DNA of 64,000 nucleotides from positions 620,001 to 684,000 of the forward strand of contig RMBW01000001.1 in NCBI GenBank assembly GCA_004009845.1. Reading direction: 5' to 3'. Every line of letters starts with the position of its first letter. Positions within the stretch are counted from its first letter, which is position 1. The notes under the pieces were generated by a model. The model worked only from the letters and a program-made list of their open reading frames with translations, made no database searches and was not told where the DNA came from. This DNA is from Davidsoniella eucalypti. Its lineage: Eukaryota; Ascomycota; Sordariomycetes; Microascales; Ceratocystidaceae. Positions 56,792 through 64,000 of the stretch are shown piece by piece. The translations under genes were made by a program, and so were the position numbers.

Positions 56792-58709
56792 TTAGATACG
56801 GATCTCAGAGCGGATCTCGTTGTACTGATCCAGGATAAGCTTTGCCCGGTCAGCGTTACGAGGCTTGATGTCCATAGGGAACGGCAACGGCTCGAGAATG
56901 ACGTTGGAGTTGGTCGCTTGAGTGTCAAACTTGATCTCTTCGCCGGTCAGAGGGCAGCGCTTGGGCTGTAGGTTGAAGCCCCAGCACAGAGCAGCACCGG
57001 CAACAAACATCTCGTCGTCAACAATGGTCTGGCCCAGGCAGGTACGGCGGCCCCAGCCGAAGCTGTGCATGCCCTTGCCCTCACGGAAGTTGGGGTACCG
57101 GGTAAGAGGCTCCTGGTAGGTAGGGTACGAGGGATCCAACCAGCGGCCGGGGTTGTAAGACTCGGGATCGGGGTAAATGGCTTCGTCACGGTTCATGTTC
57201 CTGAAGAAAAGGCATCATGTTAGTAAGATAAGGGTTACTGAAGTAGGGTTAAGGTTAGCGTACCACTCGCAGGCAAGGATGATAGTGCCCTTCTCGATCT
57301 TGACGCCGCGGAAAGTGTATTCCTTCTCGCACTGATGAGGAACACCTGTATTGAAGCATTGTTAGCTATGAGCTCAAAAACATCAAATGGAAGACATTGT
57401 GACTTACCAAGAGGCACACCAGATCTCCAGCGAACAGTCTCCTTCAGGCAGGCACGGACAGTGGGCAGGTTAGGGCTATCAGCAGTGGTAGGCATGCGGT
57501 CGCCGCAGACACGGTCGATTTCCTCCTGGCACTTCTGCAGCCATTCGGGGTGAAGACCCATGCACATGATGAAGAACTGCATAGGGCCGGAGATAGTGAC
57601 AGCACCGACAAGGCCCTGGAAGCCTAGCATGCAGCTGGCCATCTCGAGGTCCTTCTCGTCCATTTCCAGGGTGGGGTTGCCGTTGTTAGTCAACTGCTCG
57701 AAATATCTATAAGCCCAGGTATCGTTGGGGAGATCGCCGCGGAGAAAGCGTTGCTTGGAGACAAGCAGCAGGTTCTGCCACCAGGACTTGAGGTTCTTTT
57801 CACGGGCAACTTCGAATGTGCGCCACGGGTTGTAGCGGATCAGGTCACCAATATGCCATAGGGGAGAAACGGTGTTGACAATAGGACCAGAGACAGACAT
57901 CTGCGTTAGGGTAGTGATGGCCATGTCACCATTGAGCTTTCCCTGAGTAGCATCGTCCCAGGCTAGGCGGCTCATGATACGACCAGTCAGCTCACGGGTG
58001 TAGGGGTGGAACTTCTCGGGGTCCATCAGCAGAGTAGCCAGATAGCGCTTGGTCTCTCTCTCAACGTGGCCCCAGAAGTGCTGTTGGTGGGCGATAACCA
58101 TGGCTGAGTGAACCCACTTGCGCTGGTACTTCCAGGTGTCTGAACAAGACAGTTAGCAAATCAGAAGATGCATGAAATAGGGCAATGGGACTTACCATGA
58201 CGGTCCATCAGAGCAGAGTAAGCAGGGCCAGCCTTGTGGTTGATGAGAGCCTGGATCTGGGGTCTACCGGCAAAGTTGTTACCGTTCTTGGTCAAGAGTT
58301 CGCGGGCAACGTCTTCGTTGGAGATGATGATGAACTTCTGGTCCATCATGCGTGTCTGGAAGATAGGACCGAATTCGTCGGACCACTCCTTGAACTTGCG
58401 CCACATGTTGAAGCGAGGGAGATCATGGACACGGCCGATGATAGGGAACAGTTTCGGGCCAGGGAAGTTGCCCGGGTAGACATCTTGTATCTCAATACGG
58501 CGCTTGGGAGCGGCGGGGACCGGAACTGTAGACTCTTCAATGAGGGTGCTAGACTTGCGGTTCTGGAAGCCCTTGAACAGTAGGCCGGGCATCAGGAGAA
58601 TAGCAACATAGAAGAGGACAAGGGGCAGGCCCATTGCCTTGCCTGCTATGGCTGTGTCTGTCTCCGTGGAGGAGGCATTGAACCACGCCGCAGACGACTG
58701 GGTAGCCAT
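56792..58709 (-). CDS. Cytochrome P450 monooxygenase (microsomal type)
   Basis: Exons: 58709-58196, 58139-57408, 57345-57264 and 57200-56792, all GT-AG, about 578 aa. An N-terminal membrane anchor (LVLFYVAILLMPGLLF) lies at about residues 30-45, preceded by a polar stretch longer than in most P450s. FPGPKLFPIIGRVHDLP is the proline hinge region. The I-helix region (FQGLVGAVTISGPMQFFIM) lacks a clear A/G-G-x-D/E-T-T/S motif, which is unusual. K-helix ExxR is KETVRWR. The heme loop FGWGRRTCLG carries the Cys ligand. It is not CYP51. I cannot assign a CYP family or substrate. No polyketide synthase, peptide synthetase or terpene gene lies next to it in this window, so a biosynthetic cluster is not supported. 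Confidence 0.9.
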
Positions 58710-59462
58710 GGCAGTGAAGGCTCTCTTGGGTTGTGGTCAGAGAAGGAGAGAGGGGATGGGGTTGTGTCCTGTAACTACTGCGTGCGACGATGGAAATGTC
58801 GTGATGGCTCGAGATGTAAAGAAGCAAGCAACAAGAGTGAAGAAGAAGCTGCCAAGAGAAAGATGGTCCCGAGAAGAAGGTGCGGGAACAAGAGACGGGG
58901 GAGCTCGCTTGTCTTTAAGAAATGGATGCTGGACTGGAGTGTATTGCCCTGGGAAAAAAGATCGATAGAAGAAGAGAGGGGAGAGGGCAGCCTAAATAGG
59001 AAGATGATGAACAATCGGCTCAGCATAGAAAATTCGATAGCATTATATCCAAAGGAAACGTTTAAAGTAAAGGGCAGTAGGTTTGCAACTATAGTTACAG
59101 TTACAAAGTTTATAGTATTCTATCAAACAAGAAGGGGGGGGGGGGGGGTGTAATTTGACCTAAAAATCACACACTGGGCACGGTAGGAGTCAATATATCG
59201 GTAATAGATGGTGAACTAGAATAAGGCGGAGATATGGAGGTCTCAGTCTATGAGAGATCACTGTGTACTGCTTACTGGCTGTATGTTTTGTTCCGTCTTC
59301 TTCTACTTCTATCCTCCAGTACTCTCTAGGCCGGGAAGTAAAAAATAAAATAAAATCCCTTTTTTTAAACTTTCTTTCTTTTTTTCGGTATAACAATAAC
59401 ACAGAATATCCAAGAAGCGTACGCCTGGAGAGTGTATTTGTATTTGGTGTGATATCAGGCGC
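58710..59462. other. P450 upstream region with G15 tract
   Basis: Likely promoter and leader of the P450 gene, purine-rich on the + strand (58730-58990). A run of 15 G lies at 59134-59148. No gene is recognised. Confidence 0.5.
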
Positions 59463-59816
59463 CTATATACAACTAGAGTGGTGATTTGCACTGCTGGCAT
59501 TGTCTTTGATACAGCAAAAAGGCGCCGATGGCCTAGTCCCTAACGCTTGTTCTGATCTGTCAGACGAACAAAACAGCCCAAGTAGCGTTTTTAGCTGACG
59601 GCTAGTAAACAACGAACAGCGGTGTTGTTCTATCTCAGTCACTTTATCGTACAAATCTATTTCCTCTTTGGGACGATCCTTGTAAGCGAGGTACAGAGTC
59701 AAGTTTTCTGCCGCAGGCATTATGGCCATATATCGCCAGATGTCTCTAAAGTCACTCGCCGAGCCGGGCATCAATATGGCCACTAAATATACACATGTAT
59801 GCCCTGCAGTCATCAT
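59463..59816 (-). pseudogene. Possible gene relic or hypothetical protein
   Basis: The open frame from ATG 59816 reads as ordinary protein in its middle (DFRDIWRYMAIMPAAENLTL, YLAYKDRPKEEIDLYDKVTE, TSRQLKTLLGLF). Just upstream in another frame is LSEQCGLDGRLWHG (59838-59925), also protein-like. The two are separated by a frame change and only ~20 bases, too short for an intron. They may be parts of one decayed gene. No family is recognised. Confidence 0.25.
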
Positions 59817-62800
59817 TTCTCACCATGCCACAGGCGGCCGTCCAGTCCACATTGCTCGCTAAGGTCTATCGCTTCGTCTTTCTGGTTCTGACAACGAAGA
59901 ATAACATCGGACAAGTACTAGCACGCACATTTCAGCTTACCTCGGACGTCTTACGGGGCTTAACATCATTCTGACCACCTGTAATGTGCCCTCCAACCTT
60001 TATAGTTTCTGTAGAGGGTGTACAGAAATAAGAGAGGGGGGGCTCGGAACCAGCAAAACAGTAAAAGGACTAACGAGTAGTGTTATCGTTACATGGAAAC
60101 AGTACTGCAGCAGCCAGGGCAGAATTCACAAGTTCTTGCCGATACATGTTTGGGTTGCCGCGCTGATTTGCTGACTAGTATAGCCCTCACCAACATAGAT
60201 CACAATGGCCCTTCGGCTAGTGTTAATTTTGCTAAATTATTCGCACCTGGTTCTAACGATAGGACCTCGTGCTTCGGCTTTCGATGTCCCCCCTCTGCCG
60301 TCTATCTGCCGTGCTTGTATTGTGCATACAGCACATGCTTTAATATCTTCTTGGCCCCGGTGACTTATCCAAAGCGCAATATCGTTGCCAACTCAATGTA
60401 TGCATATGCGTGAATCATAATGGCAAAAGAGGAGACCAGGGTATTTAATAATCGCCCAAGTTTCCTCGTCAGTAACAAGTGTTCACTAGAACGAGCCCAA
60501 CGGGCTGTAGTAGAGAATCCTCGCCATGTTCGCCCCAATACAAAGCGTGGGTAAAGGCAGCATTCATGGATCAACAGCAGACAGAGCGATGTCGATTATT
60601 GCTGGATGTAGTTGTGGGATCTGTCCGGTGGTGTTTGCTGTCCCAACCTTGCTTAGATGGTCTCGGTTGCGCTATAGGGTTTATACTTTTCACTTCTATC
60701 ACTTCTCGTGGTAAATAATCTAGACGGGTCTCGTACTAACGGCATGCTCGCCCACGAACCACAGGGCTGCTTGTGGTATGGTTAGTCCTTTGTCGACAAA
60801 CGAGTAATGTTTGCTTTGAGGCTTGATATAGCCAGGAAGATGAAGAAATGGAACCCCTTTGGTCTCGTCCATACCGGCTACCGAGATCACACGAGAACGA
60901 AAGGAATGGCCTGTGAGACAGACAGTCCACCAGCGAGTCAGACAGAGAACAAGAGATCGATACCAGAGACCTGTATGTTCCTCTACGTTCTCTTGGGTAC
61001 GAGATATGATGTCACATAGCCAAAACTCGTACCCGAACAGGCTGGGTTTCCAGGGCGGTGGAAAGAAAGAAGGAGCACATATTCCCTGTGTTGGCGTATT
61101 TTCTCATTTCAAAGTGTCCGACCTCTAGTCTAGCTAGTGCTATAAATTGCCATGAACTGGCAGCAGTTTGGAGGTTTAGCATTACGGGAAGGGCCAATAA
61201 CTGTGTAATTTACAACAAGCGTGTAATGATTGTCCCTTTTAGCTCAATCTCTCGATATAGCTTTTGTTTAGCCCAGGTGGGAATTACAGACACTATTTGA
61301 GCCACATGTTCTTTATTTTTTGTTGTGTCATGGGCTGGATGGATATGAAGGATGGGAACCGTGTATATATGCATGTTGCACGTTGTACAGTAATTCTAGC
61401 ATCAGCTTCTAGACTTTTAATAAATAGCGCCTACAGCTACAGCAGACAAGTACATAGTTAAAGAGTATAGCACAACGAAGGTCAGAGCATAGAAAAATAG
61501 TACGTAAGTGTAGCCTAAATTTGGGCACTTGTCGTACAGGGCAGAGGGGCTTGGGAAAATACCCAAAATATGATTCGTGCGATGCGGGCAAAACAAGCTC
61601 TATTGTGCTATTGTTAGAGAGCAAAGGTTAAAACACAAAGGAAACTTAAACCTAGGCACTTTGGCAGCCGTTTTGGCAGCCGGACATTGACCTGGGGAAC
61701 ATCGAATCCCAGCCAATCACTGATGATCTGACGTTGGAAAAGGGAAATTAACCCTGCTCAATTAAGTGCGCCGTTCGGGGCGGGTCCGACGAAAAACAAG
61801 GCAGTAACAGTGACATAACTATAACTCGGGAGCTAACATAGTTGATAAGACGACGATAACACCTCCAGTGATCACGAAATATTGGCTACCTTTTTAAACT
61901 TTTTTTTTTTTAAAATATTCTTTTTTTTTTCTAGGAACTGGTAGTTGCAAATTCTCAAGTGTGGCATTTCCATAAATAGCAATTACTTGAGGAAGTGCTC
62001 GCCACCGTAATATACAATGCGGCTGACTGCTTGTGCCTCCCTGAATGATCAGCAGCGACTTCCTAATCTAAAAAAATAAAAACATGCACCTGTATATTTT
62101 ATGCGGCGACATAAACAAAAACAAGTACTCTCTGTCAACTTCCGCCACAGCACTGTATACAAATTCAAAACAATGCTATCTTAGCACCATTAAGCGCCAT
62201 TTATAGTACATACAAAGCATGCTTATAGCGCTATCATGGGCACATAGCTTGGCATACGGTGTACTCCCTAGTCCAACGTCAGTCACATCGAAATAAATTC
62301 CCGCCACGGACATGCCCCACGATGCTCCGGACATAGTCAAACACAACTCAAGTAGCCAAAAGTCTTGCTTTCCAGGCCTAGGGCCATTGACCCAGAGCGA
62401 CTATTCCGACTTTCTCGCTTGCTTCCAGCGTTTCCGGTCGGCTGCTGTTATTCCAATTAATTCTAACCAATGTGTTTACCGTATGATCTGTGCTGACATC
62501 TGTCCTTCTCGCTTGCAGCTGTACCCTATATGTACAACTATGTATGTGTTTTTTTTGTCTTCTTATCATCAGTGCTGGCTGAAGCCCGTAGCCTGGTGTT
62601 CGACATGCTGAAGATAAGCATTTTCTCCCTTCTCGGATCCAGACTTGGATGTTTAGTGGAAATAGCTCAGGGCTTGCATATACTTACTAGCTAGCCAGGC
62701 GTTTGTTTGCTCTTTGGCTTTAACGTTGCTCTTTGATTATCTCAGTCTGCCTACACGGTGTATCTAATGCTACATACAAAAATCGTGTCTGCATGTCCTT

Positions 62801-64000
62801 GTCACTCCTTCGTCAGGCTCGTCAGAAACACGGCCAGACAAAGGTGGTGTGGTTGTGCTTCCCTTTTTCCACACATAATCCATAATGATATGTCTATTTC
62901 TCTCTAACCGACCTCAGAGTTATCTTATCAACCACCTCTCTAGAGTCATCCCTGTTCATTTTAGGTCGCCAGAAACCGTACGCCCCCTCTAACCTGCTCT
63001 TTCTCCCTAAACGTTTATTATGGCTAGAGCTTTGTAAGGGCTAGAACAACGGAATCTACTGCTGTAACTCACCTATCATCGCCCTTGAAAGCGGAAAAGC
63101 GAAAGAGAGAAAGTACGAACAAACAAATGTGCACATTGGGCAGCCAACCATCTCGCGCTCTCGTTAGTTACCTTGCTGCCGTCCTTGAGTCCCCACAGTC
63201 TGCGCGGGCTCGGCCTTCCACCAATACCGCGGCTATAACTTAGCATTAATGTTTATGTCAAGGAGAGACATATGAGGGCATAAGAATGGTATAGAAGGAA
63301 AGAAGTTTGGCTTGGTCAAGCAAAGTCACTGAGGATCACTTGACTGAGGCAACTCAAAGCTTGTTATCTCTCAGCCGCTGCTAGGGACACATATCGTAGG
63401 CCTCAACTACATATCCACCGATATATCCATATGTAACTTGTAATGAATAGTTTATGGGAAATATACCGTATTCTTTAGTATGCAATGGATCTTGTGCTTG
63501 TCGGCTCTACATGCCACAGTACCATTTATTTACATATCTATTAGATTTAGATCTTGAAGGGAACATGCAGGACGTACCGAGACGGAAGTTTTGAGCTGCA
63601 ATTTGTTGTTATGCAACGGAACATAACTAAGCTTCATTATATCCTCCATATAGTCTCAGGATCGAATTTAATATTCCACGAGCACGGCATTTGCAGTATT
63701 GTCTTTCCCCGAGGTCGTCATAGAGATAAGAACTCAGTGATCAACAGTTCATTTTCGCCTCACCAACACGCGAGCAGAAGTGAGAACTCAAGTTAGCTTG
63801 TCATGTATTCTTAACTACGCTATCAACTATATAGTCATATCGACGTGCATACAGCTATGTATACCTGTGCCCATAGAGGTCTAGCCACGGTACCAAATCC
63901 GTTGGCATGAAGCTGAGTTATCCTATTCCTTTTGCTAGCTGCAACTTGACTCCTCAGCCTAGCATAGTACGAAAACGAAACCCGGGTCTGGTCGGCGAGT
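59817..64000. other. 4 kb with no recognised gene
   Basis: I read both strands and found no conserved motif, no splice-consistent chain of exons and no intact transposon. It contains scattered T-runs (61899-61910, 61921-61930) and a slightly tRNA-unlike, mixed composition. Frames at 60479-60718, 62312-62611 and 63554-63796 have no supporting features. It may be a long regulatory region, a lncRNA-bearing interval or decayed sequence. Confidence 0.4.

Noticed and set aside
56792..58709. P450 as CYP51 (sterol demethylase) or part of a metabolite cluster
   Set aside because: The heme loop and K-helix context do not read as CYP51, and no backbone biosynthetic gene lies nearby in this window.

Overview
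The window is nuclear DNA of a filamentous ascomycete (Pezizomycotina). Genes carry short spliceosomal introns (mostly 50-100 nt, GTAAGT/GTATGT donors, CTAAC-like branch sites, YAG acceptors). The gene set is typical of such fungi: Pmt2-type O-mannosyltransferase, Mnn9-type mannosyltransferase, the DASH subunit Dad1, Rho4, Ice2 and a fungal-type PRMT5. I cannot fix the class or genus from sequence alone.

Layout. 1-27.3 kb is a conserved core block: PMT2 (-, cut by the left edge), a CHY/RING zinc-finger protein (+), MZT1 (-, three tiny exons), MNN9-like (+), QCR7 (-), a mitochondrial NAD+ carrier (+), ICE2 (+), PRP43 (-) and PRMT5/SKB1 (+). 27.4-39.1 kb is an accessory island. It holds two copies of a ~2.6 kb segmental duplication, each with one two-exon gene for a small secreted protein, set among truncated non-LTR retrotransposons of two families (called LINE A and LINE B here). 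It ends at a tRNA-Asp gene. 39.6-47.4 kb returns to core genes: SmF (-), DBR1 (+), elongin C (-), RHO4 (+), DAD1 (-). 48.2-49.1 kb has an intron-containing tRNA-Arg with more LINE A pieces beside it. 49.6-58.7 kb has TRM61 (-), an Mmc1-like mitochondrial protein (+), SmD3 (-), an unrecognised small protein (-) and a cytochrome P450 (-). From 58.7 kb to the end I see no convincing gene.

How the genes relate. Many neighbours are divergent pairs sharing a promoter region (MZT1/MNN9, PRP43/PRMT5, SmF/DBR1, elongin C/RHO4, TRM61/MMC1-like). An RNA-processing theme recurs: Prp43, PRMT5 (which methylates Sm tails in other organisms), SmF, Dbr1 and an SmD3 with an RG-rich tail. Two proteins serve mitotic spindle function (Mzt1, Dad1) and two the secretory glycosylation pathway (Pmt2, Mnn9).

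Most interesting signals. (1) The two duplicated secreted-protein genes differ strongly in their exons, while their intron and flanks are almost identical, as expected of a rapidly diversifying effector-like family. (2) At two tRNA genes LINE A sequence lies about 35-55 bp upstream with its 5' side facing the tRNA, which suggests tRNA-directed insertion. (3) A LINE B 3'-tail motif recurs at several sites, once as a tiny insertion in only one duplicate, and resembles the tail of a candidate tRNA-derived SINE.
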